Below, in pieces: positions 27,406 through 37,037 of a DNA stretch of 64,000 bases. How positions within the stretch are numbered: position 1 is the first letter of the stretch; each line of letters opens with the position of its first letter. This DNA comes from UBA11222 sp030652895. GTDB taxonomy: Bacteria; Pseudomonadota; Alphaproteobacteria; UBA11222. A program made the translations under genes and the position numbers. The stretch is taken from contig JBBQCS010000004.1 of NCBI GenBank assembly GCA_038318895.1, forward strand, positions 1 to 64,000, in the 5' to 3' direction. The notes beneath the pieces are model-generated. The model was given only the letters and a program-made list of their open reading frames with translations. It did not search any database and had not been told where the DNA came from.

Positions 27406-28869
27406 TTAGCCCCCTTTTGACGGCGCGTGCGCCGCCTCTTGCTTCTGCTGGTCCGTCCCCGCAAGCGCCAGCAATGCCTTCACAATTTTACCCATACCGC
27501 TGCTATAGGATCCTTTCACAACCACGACATCACCTGGCCGCAACGCTTCGCGGAGCGGGGCGATCAAGGCATCGGCATCTGCAGCGTGCGCCGCGCGTAA
27601 CTTGAGCGGTAAAGCGTCGTGCAGAACCTGCATTTGCGTGCCAGCGGTAAAAGTCTGTTGAATGCGGCCATCTTCGATCACCTGCGCTAATTCGCTGTGA
27701 TAGCGCGCGGAATCCTGACCTAGTTCGGCCATGTCGCCAAGCACGGCGATCCTGCGTCCGCGGCCTTCTGTCATCTGTCCGGATAGATTGAGCAGCGCCG
27801 CCTGCATTGAACCCGGATTGGCGTTATAGCTTTCGTCAATCAGGGTAAACACTCCATCGGCGACCGGCAGATAATGGCGGCGCCCCCGGCCGGCAAGCGG
27901 GTGCATTCCCGCCAACGCAATTGCCGCCAACGCAAGATCACCACCCAGAACCTGCACAGCCGTCAGCGTTGCAAGACTGTTCATCACCCAATGCGCGCCA
28001 GAAAAACCGATCTTGTAGGTCAATGGTTGACCACAAATTTCCGCATAAACACATGAACAATCGGCATGATGAACCGCCTTGATAAGCCGCGCGGCCGAAT
28101 CCGCCGCCGATCCAAAACCAAGCACCCGGGCCGCACCCGCGTCTTTTGCGCGGCGCGACAACAGATCGAAGAAAGCGCTGTCCTGATTAATAATCGCAAG
28201 CCCCCCGGGTTCCAGACCAAGGAAAATTTCCGATTTGGCCTCGGCAATTTCCGTCAGGGAATTGAAATGACCAACATGCGCAGGCGCGATAGTTGTGACA
28301 ATGGCTGCGTGGGGCCTGGCGAGTTTCGTCAGCGGCGTAATTTCCCCGGCGTGGTTCATACCTATCTCGAAAACGCCAAATTCCGTTGCGCGCGGCATAC
28401 GGGCGAGACTAAGCGGAACCCCCCACATATTATTATAGGACGCCTCCGAGGCATGGGTCCGCGCCTGCCGCTCCAGCGCGACGCGCAACATTTCCTTGCT
28501 GCCGGTTTTGCCGGCGCTTCCTGTTATCGCGACAACCTTCGCCGCTGTGCGGGCGCGCGCCGCCGCGCCCAATGACTCGAGCCCGGTTTGCGTATCGGCT
28601 ACCAATAACAGTGGCGCATCGGCGGCGACCCCTTCCGGCACATGATCCACCATCGCTGCCGCCGCCCCTCTGGCCAATGCGTCCGCGACGAAGTCATGTC
28701 CATTATTCGCCGGGCCGCGCAGTGCGATAAAGAGATCACCCCCGGCAATGCTGCGGCTATCAATGGAAACACCCGTCGCCTGCCACTCACCAACGCAACG
28801 CCCGGAAACCGCCGCAGCCGCAGGTGCTGCAGTCCAAAGCGATTCCGTTACGCCATCAGCGTTGGCCAT
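27406..28869 (-). CDS. murF: UDP-MurNAc-tripeptide--D-alanyl-D-alanine ligase
   Basis: A Mur ligase of about 487 residues that adds D-Ala-D-Ala. VSIDSRSIAGGDLFIALRG is the N-terminal domain signature. The ATP loop reads ITGSAGKTGSKEML, and DESYNANPGSMQAALLNL is the central motif. Three ATGs are in frame near the 5' end. ATG 28869 is preferred because AAGGA lies seven bases upstream; 28875 and 28896 are alternatives. It overlaps the murE stop. Confidence 0.94.
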   Translation of the reverse strand: MANADGVTESLWTAAPAAAAVSGRCVGEWQATGVSIDSRSIAGGDLFIALRGPANNGHDFVADALARGAAAAMVDHVPEGVAADAPLLLVADTQTGLESLGAAARARTAAKVVAITGSAGKTGSKEMLRVALERQARTHASEASYNNMWGVPLSLARMPRATEFGVFEIGMNHAGEITPLTKLARPHAAIVTTIAPAHVGHFNSLTEIAEAKSEIFLGLEPGGLAIINQDSAFFDLLSRRAKDAGAARVLGFGSAADSAARLIKAVHHADCSCVYAEICGQPLTYKIGFSGAHWVMNSLATLTAVQVLGGDLALAAIALAGMHPLAGRGRRHYLPVADGVFTLIDESYNANPGSMQAALLNLSGQMTEGRGRRIAVLGDMAELGQDSARYHSELAQVIEDGRIQQTFTAGTQMQVLHDALPLKLRAAHAADADALIAPLREALRPGDVVVVKGSYSSGMGKIVKALLALAGTDQQKQEAAHAPSKGG

Positions 28870-30376
28870 GGCCATTTCCTTCTTGCGCCAATTCATCTAT
28901 TGCGCGGACGATTTCCAGCCGGTCATCGAACGGGGTGATGCTTCCTGCAATCTCTTGTCCCGACTCGTGCCCCTTTCCGGCTACAACCAACATATCGTCA
29001 GACAAAAGATTCGCCACTGCAAAGCGAATGGCGGCCCCACGTTCTGCAACTTCGCTCGCACCCAGACATGCAGTCAGGATCGCAGCGCGTATAACCGCAG
29101 GATCCTCCGATCGTGGGTTATCGTCGGTGACAATCACCTGATCCGCGAGTTCCCGCGCTACCGTGCCCATCAGCGGGCGCTTGCCGCGATCCCTGTCGCC
29201 GCCACAACCGAACAACAGATGCAGTCTGCCCTTGCAAAATGGCCGCACCGCTTCAAGTACCGTTCGCAGCGCTTCCGGCGTGTGGGCATAATCAACCAAC
29301 ACACTGGCGCCGCCCGGCGTTTCTCCAGCCAATTCGAGACGCCCCGGCACGCCCTCCAGATCCGGCAAAGCGCCGAGCACGTCGTCGGGATCCTCGCCGC
29401 AGCCAATTACCAGCGCCGCAGCCACCAATACATTCATCGCCTGAAAGCGCCCAATCAGTGGAAGCTCGACTTCCCATTCCCGCGCCCCATAGGCAATCCG
29501 CAACCGCTGACCACGCGAATGCGGTTCCGCGTCAAGAATGCGCAAATCGCCATAACGCCCGCCCACAGAAATAATCCGGTGCCCGCGCGCCCAACTGAGC
29601 GCTTCAGCGTCGCTGTAACTCGCATCCTCTCGATTCAACACCGCAACGCCGCCTGGCGGCAACACTTCACCAAACAGCCGCAATTTTGCATAAGTATAGC
29701 TGGCGATGCTGTCGTGATAATCCATATGATCGCGGGTTATATTTGTCAGGGCGGCGGCGCCAAGGCGCACCCCGTCCAGGCGGTACTGCGCAAGGCCATG
29801 ACTGGACGCTTCTATCGCCACGTGGGAAATACCACTGTCATGCAGACGCCTCAGCGCCGGGCACAGAATTTCCGGTGGCGGCGTCGTATGCACGTATCCA
29901 GCGCCTATATTCACATCACCGAGATTTTTTCCGATAACGCCCAGAGTCCCTATGCTGGCTGCACGTCGCCCAAGGCGCGTCCATATTTGCCGGCAGAAAT
30001 CAGCAACAGATGTTTTTCCGTTCGTGCCCGTAACGGCGACAACATTTTCCGGCTGGGCGCCATAATAACGCGCCACAAGCTGCGCATATTTACGGCGCGG
30101 GTTATCGTCCGTCAGCAGTTGCGCCTTACCGCTGTGCGCATTTCTTCCGCATCTGGCAGCGATATGCGGAGACACCAATAGCGCAACCGCGCCGCGTTCC
30201 AGCGCCTCCGCGATATAACTTGCCCCATCGTCCCGAACCCCCGGCAGCGCCGCAAACAAAAAACCCGGCCGTACCTCCCGACTGTCTGCCGTCAGCCCCG
30301 TAATCTCCACCAACGTATCGGAATTTTCCGGCATGGTTGAACCGGGTGCTGAACTTATGAGATCGATGAGACGCAT
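28856..30376 (-). CDS. murE: UDP-MurNAc-L-Ala-D-Glu--meso-diaminopimelate ligase
   Basis: A Mur ligase of 506 residues that adds the third stem residue. TADSREVRPGFLFAALPG is at the N-terminus, the ATP loop is VTGTNGKTSVADF and ASSHGLAQYRLDGV carries the UDP-sugar contacts. The motif DNPRSEDP, like the DNPR sequence of meso-DAP-specific enzymes, indicates a diaminopimelate peptidoglycan. It starts three bases after the ftsI stop. Confidence 0.95.
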   Translation of the reverse strand: MRLIDLISSAPGSTMPENSDTLVEITGLTADSREVRPGFLFAALPGVRDDGASYIAEALERGAVALLVSPHIAARCGRNAHSGKAQLLTDDNPRRKYAQLVARYYGAQPENVVAVTGTNGKTSVADFCRQIWTRLGRRAASIGTLGVIGKNLGDVNIGAGYVHTTPPPEILCPALRRLHDSGISHVAIEASSHGLAQYRLDGVRLGAAALTNITRDHMDYHDSIASYTYAKLRLFGEVLPPGGVAVLNREDASYSDAEALSWARGHRIISVGGRYGDLRILDAEPHSRGQRLRIAYGAREWEVELPLIGRFQAMNVLVAAALVIGCGEDPDDVLGALPDLEGVPGRLELAGETPGGASVLVDYAHTPEALRTVLEAVRPFCKGRLHLLFGCGGDRDRGKRPLMGTVARELADQVIVTDDNPRSEDPAVIRAAILTACLGASEVAERGAAIRFAVANLLSDDMLVVAGKGHESGQEIAGSITPFDDRLEIVRAIDELAQEGNGHGQR

Positions 30377-30379
30377 GAT

Positions 30380-32104
30380 TTAATTCGCACCTCCAAACGC
30401 CGCCAGTTGCGCCCCATCAATGTCTACAGGAATCGGCGCAACGCCCAGCATCGGCGCGATACGACGCACCACGGCGCCAGCGGTAGGCGCCGCTGTCCAG
30501 CCCGCAGTCGCGAAATTAAATGTCTCCTTAATGCCTTTAGGCTCATCCAGCATTACGAAAACCAGATAGCGCGGCTGAGACGCCGGAAACATGCCTACAA
30601 AGGATGAAATGCGCGCGTTTTTTGTATAGCGTCCGCCCCGCTGCTTATCAGCGGTGCCGGTTTTACCCCCCACTTCATAACCGGGAACATCGGCCTGTTT
30701 TCCCGTGCCTTCAGGGGACCCGACAACCATGCGCATGAGATAACGCATCTGTCTGCTGGTTTTTTCCGACACCACTTGCGGGCCACGCTCTGGCGCGGTG
30801 CCCTGTGCTGGACGAACCAGCGTTGGGCGCACAAGGTGACCGCCATTGACCACAGACGCCACACCGACCCCGAGCTGCAACGGACTGACCGCCATGCCAT
30901 GGCCAAACGCAATCGTCATTGTGCTGACTTCGCGCCAGGGATCTGGCCAGCTCGGATCACCCAGTTCCCGCAGTTCAAATTCCGGCCGCCGCATCAGCCC
31001 CAGCTTCTCAAGAAAATTCATCTGTCCTTGTCCGCCGACATGCAAAGCCATTTTTGCGGAACCTATGTTGGACGAATAAAGGAATATTTCCCGCACAGAC
31101 AATGGGCGATGCTTGCCATGATAGTCGCTGATCGAAAACCGGGAAATACGGATTGGATCGGTGGCGTCATACATATCGTCCAGACTGGCGAGTCCCGCAT
31201 CCAGTGTCATCGCCGTCGTAAACACCTTGAAGGTTGATCCCATTTCATAAGTGCCGAGCGTCACCCGGTTAAACTGCGCTTCGTCCGTGCTCAGCTGTTT
31301 GCCGTTGGGGTCAAAATCCGGCAGCGAGGCCAACGCCAGCACCTCACCACTGTTTACATCCATAACCAGTCCGGCAGCGCCGATCGCGTGGAACCTGGCG
31401 ACAGACTTCCTCATTTCGTCGCGCAGCGCATGCTGCACACGCAGATCAAGCGACAATTGCAACGGCGCCCCGCCCTGATTCAAACGTTCGTCCATCGCGC
31501 GCTCGATACCCGACAGACCGCGATTGTCGACATCCACATAGCCAACCGCATGGGCAGTGAGATTGTCCTGCGGATAAATCCGGCGCTCATCACTGATGAA
31601 GCGAAGCCCCGGAATACCAAGCTCAATTATCGCTTGTTGCTGACGCGGGCTCAGATCATTGTGCAACACGATATACCGTTTACCGCTGATCAGCTGCCTG
31701 CTGGCGCGTTTGCTGTCAAGCGTGGGCAGCACCTCCGAGAGACGCCGCACGGCAACGGCATGGTCCGGCACTTCCGTCGTGTCGGCCTCCAAAGAGGCCG
31801 TTTTGAGATTGGTCGCAACGACAATACCATTGCGGTCGACGATATCCGCGCGCTCCACCGGGGCCGCCGCCCGCGCGGAAAGCTGCATCATGGACTGATT
31901 TTGCCCGAAGGGCAGAGCCAGATCGACGAGCCGCACCCCAATTGCAGAAAATCCAAACAGGAATATGGCGCCCGCCATCATCAGCCTGTTGCGGCCAAGA
32001 TCAATCGCGCGATTGTTCCGTCCCGAAAGCCAAGGCTGCCCCTCTGTGCCAACCATATCGCTTGGCACATGCACGCGGTGTTTGCGGCGCGGGGGTGTCT
32101 CCAT
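30380..32104 (-). CDS. ftsI: Peptidoglycan transpeptidase FtsI (PBP3)
   Basis: A septal class B penicillin-binding protein of 574 residues. The basic cytoplasmic tail is followed by one membrane helix (about residues 41-62, LMMAGAIFLFGFSAIGV) and a dimerisation/pedestal domain. The transpeptidase motifs are STFK in GSTFKVFTTAM, SSN in YSSNIGSAKMAL and KTG in GGKTGTADKQ. Its ATG overlaps the last base of the ftsL stop (TGATG). Confidence 0.95.
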   Translation of the reverse strand: METPPRRKHRVHVPSDMVGTEGQPWLSGRNNRAIDLGRNRLMMAGAIFLFGFSAIGVRLVDLALPFGQNQSMMQLSARAAAPVERADIVDRNGIVVATNLKTASLEADTTEVPDHAVAVRRLSEVLPTLDSKRASRQLISGKRYIVLHNDLSPRQQQAIIELGIPGLRFISDERRIYPQDNLTAHAVGYVDVDNRGLSGIERAMDERLNQGGAPLQLSLDLRVQHALRDEMRKSVARFHAIGAAGLVMDVNSGEVLALASLPDFDPNGKQLSTDEAQFNRVTLGTYEMGSTFKVFTTAMTLDAGLASLDDMYDATDPIRISRFSISDYHGKHRPLSVREIFLYSSNIGSAKMALHVGGQGQMNFLEKLGLMRRPEFELRELGDPSWPDPWREVSTMTIAFGHGMAVSPLQLGVGVASVVNGGHLVRPTLVRPAQGTAPERGPQVVSEKTSRQMRYLMRMVVGSPEGTGKQADVPGYEVGGKTGTADKQRGGRYTKNARISSFVGMFPASQPRYLVFVMLDEPKGIKETFNFATAGWTAAPTAGAVVRRIAPMLGVAPIPVDIDGAQLAAFGGAN

Positions 32105-32499
32105 CAGCGAATTGCCACCATTGACGCGACCGGTGTTGCAGCAAAAGTTTTATGCTGTGGCTTTACAGCCCCGCCAGAGGGCGCCCCCGCCAACAGGTCG
32201 CCAAGTCCGTTCGCCGGGTCCGATGGCTTTGCCGGGATCGCGGCAAAGTTCACCACTTGCATGACTTCGACCGGCGCGAGCTCAAGATGGCGGTCGCTTA
32301 AACTCTGTAATCTGTCGGGCCGGTTGAGGCTGCTCCATTCGGCCTCCAGAATCTGGATCGCTTCGCGTTCATCAGCGATTTTCGCCTTCAGGCTTAACCC
32401 CTGGCGCTCCATGCGGTCGACGGAATATTTTACGTGGTACAAGCCCGCGGAAACGCCAAACAGCAAAACAAACACAAACAAAGTCACGAATCGGAGCAT
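32104..32499 (-). CDS. ftsL: Cell division protein FtsL-like
   Basis: A small bitopic protein of 131 residues between rsmH and ftsI, the position of ftsL. A hydrophobic helix (FVTLFVFVLLFGVSAGLY) lies at residues 4-21. A periplasmic coiled coil follows (about 30-75, LKAKIADEREAIQILEAEW), ending in RPDRLQSLSDRHLEL, a motif common in alphaproteobacterial FtsL. The last 40 residues are low complexity. The sequence is poorly conserved, so the name rests largely on position and topology. The start abuts the rsmH stop. Confidence 0.85.
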   Translation of the reverse strand: MLRFVTLFVFVLLFGVSAGLYHVKYSVDRMERQGLSLKAKIADEREAIQILEAEWSSLNRPDRLQSLSDRHLELAPVEVMQVVNFAAIPAKPSDPANGLGDLLAGAPSGGAVKPQHKTFAATPVASMVAIR

Positions 32500-33549
32500 C
32501 TAGTTCCCCCCCAAAGCATCTGCAATAGATGCAGGCATTCCTGCGAACATTGCCATCTCACTGACCGGCCAAACGCTGGCAGCGGTGCGTTCCGCCGCCC
32601 GTAAATGCGCCGAACGCGCACGTGGATTGGCGCTGATTTCGACAGCGTCTGGTTTGTGCGTGCCGTTCCACAACAATTTGAAGCTGGGGGCGGGCTGCAC
32701 CGAATCATCCGGCGGCTGATAACGAGAAATACCGCTCCGCAGACCCGAGCGCGACCCTAAAAACTGTTTCACAATCCGATCTTCCAGACTGTGGAATGAA
32801 ACTACCGCCAGCCTTCCCGAGGGTTTCAAAATTTGCTCCGCCGCATTCAGACCACGGGCAAGTTCGTGCAGTTCGTCATTTACATAAATGCGCAGCGCCT
32901 GAAAGGTCCGCGTTGCAGGATGTTTGCCGCTGGCCGCAGCACGCCCGCCCAGCGCGCCCGCGACAATCCGGGCCAATTGCAGGGTGCCGGTTACCGGGAC
33001 CTCGTCTCTTGCCGCAATGATCGCTTTTGCTATCGCGCGTGAGCGGCGCTCCTCACCATAATAGTAAAAGATTGCCGCCAGCTCCTCTGCTGACAGATTA
33101 TTCACCGCATCCGCAGCAGACGGCCCGTCACCGCCCATTCGCATATCCAGCGGCCCGTCTTTCTGGAAAGAAAAGCCGCGCGCTGGCTGGTCGATCTGCA
33201 TGGATGAAACGCCAAGATCAAATGTGACGCCGTCCGCCGCGACAAAGCCTGCTTGTGGCAACATTTCGGCCATATCGCCAAAGCATGCGCGTATCAGATG
33301 CAGCCGATCGGGAAACTCCAGCGCCAGAGCTTGCGCCAGGGGGGCTACCGCCGGGTCACGGTCCATCGCCACCACAGTGCAATCAGCCGCCTGCAATAGC
33401 AGCCGACTATACCCACCCGCGCCAAATGTACCATCCACGTAAACACCGCCATCGTGCGCGGCCAGCGCTTCGACCACCTGGGGCCCCATTACGGATACAT
33501 GCGGCCCATCATTGTCTCGCACAGCCCGGTGTTTACGCTGTCTAGTCAT
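32500..33549 (-). CDS. rsmH: 16S rRNA (cytosine-1402-N4) methyltransferase
   Basis: An RsmH (MraW) of about 349 residues that methylates C1402 in the ribosomal P site. HVSVMGPQVVEAL opens the fold, YVDGTFGAGGYSRLLL is the SAM loop, FDLGVSSMQIDQPARGFSF is the characteristic central motif and VVSFHSLEDRIVKQFL the C-terminal one. ATG 33549 is chosen because it overlaps the mraZ stop by only eight bases. In-frame starts at 33558 and 33585 would overlap more. Confidence 0.95.
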   Translation of the reverse strand: MTRQRKHRAVRDNDGPHVSVMGPQVVEALAAHDGGVYVDGTFGAGGYSRLLLQAADCTVVAMDRDPAVAPLAQALALEFPDRLHLIRACFGDMAEMLPQAGFVAADGVTFDLGVSSMQIDQPARGFSFQKDGPLDMRMGGDGPSAADAVNNLSAEELAAIFYYYGEERRSRAIAKAIIAARDEVPVTGTLQLARIVAGALGGRAAASGKHPATRTFQALRIYVNDELHELARGLNAAEQILKPSGRLAVVSFHSLEDRIVKQFLGSRSGLRSGISRYQPPDDSVQPAPSFKLLWNGTHKPDAVEISANPRARSAHLRAAERTAASVWPVSEMAMFAGMPASIADALGGN

Positions 33550-34054
33550 GGCCGCCATCCGAATGCATGTTTGTGGCGCCAACAAGGCTGGGGTCTGATA
33601 TTGGCGCGGCCCGGGTGGCCCAGTCAGAGCGCTCCGCCATGGCCCGCTCGCGCAATTTTATTTTTTCCGCCTCGAACAATACGGGCGACCACAGGCTGAA
33701 ATAGCTCCCCTGCCCGACAAAGGCGATGTCCTCGTCGATCCGTGCATGGGCTAGGAATTCCGGCGGCAGAACGATACGTCCGTCGCTGTCCGGGATCATT
33801 TCGGCCGCCTGGGAACATATCAGTGTGGGATAGGCCTCAACCTCTCCGCCAAACGCGCCGAGTGGATTCTGCTTACCCATAAAGGCCTGCATCTGCTTTG
33901 AGGTGGCCGCCTGCAGCCATGGGCCCAGCAGGGAAGGAAAGCACACGAACGACGTCATCTCTTTTGACATGAGATAGGCGCGATACTGCGAGGGGACGGA
34001 GACCCGCCCCTTTTTGTCTACCCGATGTAACGAATAAGACAGAAACCCATTCAT
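33542..34054 (-). CDS. mraZ: Transcriptional regulator MraZ
   Basis: A regulator of about 170 residues containing two AbrB-like swapped-hairpin halves (HRVDKKGRVSVPSQYR at about residues 10-25 and DSDGRIVLPPEFLAHARI near 95). MraZ is known to repress the dcw operon in E. coli and is the first gene of this cluster. ATG 34054 is chosen because the segment from 34090 does not look like MraZ. A spaced TGG array upstream (34199-34244) is a possible binding site. The C-terminal tail beyond residue 145 is variable. Confidence 0.93.
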   Translation of the reverse strand: MNGFLSYSLHRVDKKGRVSVPSQYRAYLMSKEMTSFVCFPSLLGPWLQAATSKQMQAFMGKQNPLGAFGGEVEAYPTLICSQAAEMIPDSDGRIVLPPEFLAHARIDEDIAFVGQGSYFSLWSPVLFEAEKIKLRERAMAERSDWATRAAPISDPSLVGATNMHSDGGHD

Positions 34055-34705
34055 GCCGCCGGAACCTCTCAGTGGCGTTAGCCAAATCAAAGTGTGCAGA
34101 AGGGTTATTTTTGTGGGGTCAACTCAATTCACAGCTGCAAGAAAGTCAAAATACATGACCTCTTACTCCGCACACAATTCACCTCTACACGCCTCAAAAG
34201 GGTGTGTATGGGTATATCTGGATTCCATATGGAGTTCAATGGATAAATGACGGAAAAATTTCCAATTTTCAGCTTTTTTCTTTTACCTGCCTGCGTGTTC
34301 TACTTATGTACCACTTCTCCTGCCAGCGCTTAACGTCCCGGCCAAGGACATGGCATGATATATGAATCCCAGAATAATAGTATTAGTTTATGGCCCGACA
34401 CATCCGCCGGGACTTCACGTGCCACAGACAGAACACGAAGTACCCGGTCAGGCAATGACGACCGTCGAAAATATTTAGAGAAAAATATAGTCCGAATATA
34501 TATTGTATACTTATTTTTAACGGAAAAACCGATAGCTCAATAATAACTCTATTATTTAATAGTGTATAATTTCACGTTAACTAAATATATACCATAAATT
34601 ATAACATAAACGCCATGGCCGTGTAACATTCCTATGCTTTAGTACATTCCAGCGTCCTTAGAGGCGGCGCAGATAGCGGTGTATCAGTCTATTGGGGACA
34701 GTCAG
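34055..34705. other. Divergent AT-rich intergenic region between mraZ and the histidine kinase
   Basis: About 650 bases without a convincing gene. The part from about 34480 to 34610 is strikingly AT-rich compared with its surroundings. It contains a perfect TATAAT (34565-34570, plus strand), although no good -35 lies upstream. It also has an interrupted palindrome CTATTATTTAATAG (34549-34562). The region must hold the promoters for the dcw cluster (leftward) and the kinase (rightward). Short open frames here lack codon structure and ribosome-binding sites. Confidence 0.5.
34199..34244 (+). promoter_or_regulatory. Array of TGGNN pentamers at 10-11 bp spacing (possible MraZ boxes)
   Basis: Plus-strand pentamers AGGGT (34199), TGGGT (34209), TGGAT (34219), TGGAG (34230) and TGGAT (34240) are spaced 10, 10, 11 and 10 bases apart, about one helical turn each. 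E. coli MraZ recognises TGGGN repeats separated by five bases. Only one of the five here fits TGGGN fully. The array is about 145-190 bases upstream of mraZ and on the opposite strand, so the assignment is tentative. Confidence 0.3.
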
Positions 34706-35905
34706 ATGTTGCGTGAAGTGGGTATGTCTAACAATGCTGGGAGCCTAGCGCTGGATGTTGCGCCGTTTCCCAAGGAATTGACCTGCTTACAAGTCTGCGA
34801 GTTTTTTTCCAGTAACCCCGACACATTGACCGTCGCGGTTGTTGATGGCGAACGGCCCATTGGCCTGGTGGACAGGGACACATTCCTGTTGCTGTTTTCC
34901 AAACAGTTTGGGCATGCCCTGTTTGACAAAAAGCCGATTGCACAGGCCATGGACCCCTGTCCCCTGATTGTCGATAAGGCAATCAGGATTGAACTGGTCG
35001 GCGCCCTTATCCTGAACGAAAAGCCCAGCGCACTGTTGAAGGGCTTCATTATCACTGAAGATGAAAGGTATTTTGGCGTTGGAACCGCGCTTGGACTGCT
35101 GCGTCACAGTGTAAAGCGCGGCCGCGAACGCGAAAACGAGATCGAAACGGCCCGGCGAGACGCCGTATTGGCCAATGAAACTAAAACCCAATTTCTCGCG
35201 AATATGAGCCATGAGTTGCGCACCCCCCTGAACGCCATTATCGGTTTTTCCGAAATCATGTGCGGCGAATTATTCGGACCGATGGAAAATGAATATTACA
35301 AAGGTTATGCCAAGGATATTTATTCCAGCGGCGAACAGTTGCTGGGGCTTGTCAATGACATGCTGGACGTTGCACAGATCGAGAGCGGCCAGATGAAGTT
35401 ACGCGAACAGCATTGCGATATGCACGAACTTATCAATATCTGTTTCACCCAACTTGGTTCAAAAATACAAGGCTCTGGCGTTGCTCTGATTGACCGAACG
35501 CCGTCCGCGCTGCCCGAAGTCTATGCAGATGATCGCAAATTGCGGCAGATATTGCTCAATCTATTGTCAAACGCCATCAAGTTCACCCCGCAAGGGGGAA
35601 TGGTAAGCGTGCATGCCCGTATTACCCAAAAAGGGGAGCTGCGCATCATGGTCATGGATACGGGCATCGGCATAGAACAGAAAGATATTTCACGCGTCCT
35701 GCAAACGTTCGGTCAAGTCGAAAACGGTTATCAGCGAAAATTCGACGGCGTCGGGCTTGGCCTGCCTCTTACAAAATCACTGGTTGAACTGCACGGCGGA
35801 AAACTGTGGATCAAGAGTGCCGTCGGAAAGGGTACCGTTGTCTGTTTTACTTTGCCGCCGCAGCGCATAAGTTCCCCCGCCATGTTAGCTGCAGCGCGGG
35901 CATAG
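34706..35905 (+). CDS. Sensor histidine kinase with N-terminal CBS-like domain
   Basis: A kinase of about 399 residues with no membrane segment. From the 34706 start, residues 1-125 (VAVVDGERPIGLVDRDTFLL, DPCPLIVDKAIRIELVGALI) resemble a CBS-pair-like input domain. A short helix leads to the HisKA dimerisation box FLANMSHELRTPLNAIIGFS, phospho-accepting His at about 169. The ATPase domain has the N box LNLLSNAIKFTP and MDTGIGIEQKDI. It resembles the PleC/DivJ-type kinases of alphaproteobacteria. No response regulator is adjacent. ATG 34706 has GGGGA seven bases upstream; GTG 34679 and ATG 34724 are alternatives. The signal sensed is unknown. Confidence 0.85.
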   Translation: MLREVGMSNNAGSLALDVAPFPKELTCLQVCEFFSSNPDTLTVAVVDGERPIGLVDRDTFLLLFSKQFGHALFDKKPIAQAMDPCPLIVDKAIRIELVGALILNEKPSALLKGFIITEDERYFGVGTALGLLRHSVKRGRERENEIETARRDAVLANETKTQFLANMSHELRTPLNAIIGFSEIMCGELFGPMENEYYKGYAKDIYSSGEQLLGLVNDMLDVAQIESGQMKLREQHCDMHELINICFTQLGSKIQGSGVALIDRTPSALPEVYADDRKLRQILLNLLSNAIKFTPQGGMVSVHARITQKGELRIMVMDTGIGIEQKDISRVLQTFGQVENGYQRKFDGVGLGLPLTKSLVELHGGKLWIKSAVGKGTVVCFTLPPQRISSPAMLAAARA

Positions 35906-35925
35906 AGCCTGCTTAGCGATAAATT

Positions 35926-36301
<376 letters not shown>

Positions 36302-36327
36302 CAATATCGGGGGCAGTGCAGTCAGCG

Positions 36328-37035
36328 TCAAGCAGTTATCTGCGTGAGCAGGTCTTTCAGGATCGCCGCCGTCTCCGCATCCGCGATCCCATTTGCCCCT
36401 GCTGGGCGGAAATGCCGCTGGAATGCGGACACAACGGCACGGGTACCGGTTCCATAAATACCCGTTTGCGGAGTTTCGTAACCAAAACGGGCAAGGTTTT
36501 GTTGCAGATCTCGTATGTCCGTAGGCAGAGCGGCATTGACGGGAACCTGCGACGGCCACAGCCCAACCCCCTGCCCGGCCAGCCAGGCCCAGTCGAAGCG
36601 CTCGCCCGGATCACGCTTGCGCCCGGGCGCGACATCGGAATGCCCCAGCACCCGATGCGGCGGGATCGGGTGGCGCGCTAAAATCCCATGCGCCAATTCA
36701 GCGAGCGCCTGCATCTGCAACACCGGAAAATTCCGGTAACCTAATTCGTGCCCTGGATTAACGAGTTCAATCCCGATGGAACAGCTGTTAATATCGCGCA
36801 CGCCCGCCCAACAGGAAACACCGGCATGCCAGGCGCGGTATTCTTCCGCCACCAGCCGGTAGACTAGTCCTCTCTCATCAATCAGATAATGGCTGCTGAC
36901 TTCAGCCGCCGGGTCACGTAGCCGCGCCAATGCATGTTCGCGCGAAATCATGCCCGTATAATGCAGCACCAGAATATCGACGGCGCGGGGCGCACGGTCA
37001 TTATAGTTGGGCGAAGGGCGCTCTATGATTTCCAT
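36328..37035 (-). CDS. N-acetylmuramoyl-L-alanine amidase, AmpD type, with peptidoglycan-binding domain
   Basis: A zinc amidase of 235 residues in the Amidase_2 family. Zinc ligands are His25 (LVLHYTG), His132 (VLGHSDVAPGRK) and Asp142 (KRDPG), and NSCSIGIELVNPG is the typical core. The C-terminal 70 residues (DLQQNLARFGYETPQTGIYG, AVVSAFQRHFRPA) form a peptidoglycan-binding 1 domain. It lacks a signal peptide, so a role in cytoplasmic recycling of anhydro-muropeptides is likely. ATG 37035 lies two bases after the upstream EamA stop; a longer frame from 37173 would overlap that gene. Confidence 0.88.
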   Translation of the reverse strand: MEIIERPSPNYNDRAPRAVDILVLHYTGMISREHALARLRDPAAEVSSHYLIDERGLVYRLVAEEYRAWHAGVSCWAGVRDINSCSIGIELVNPGHELGYRNFPVLQMQALAELAHGILARHPIPPHRVLGHSDVAPGRKRDPGERFDWAWLAGQGVGLWPSQVPVNAALPTDIRDLQQNLARFGYETPQTGIYGTGTRAVVSAFQRHFRPAGANGIADAETAAILKDLLTQITA

Positions 37036-37037
37036 GT

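Noticed and set aside
28748..30181. Plus-strand frame of 477 residues
   Set aside because: It lies entirely antisense to murF and murE. It is open because of GC-rich third positions, and its translation is rich in Arg, His and Ser with no motifs.
31388..32503. Plus-strand frame of 371 residues
   Set aside because: It is antisense to ftsI and ftsL, which have clear motifs. Its composition is typical of a shadow frame.
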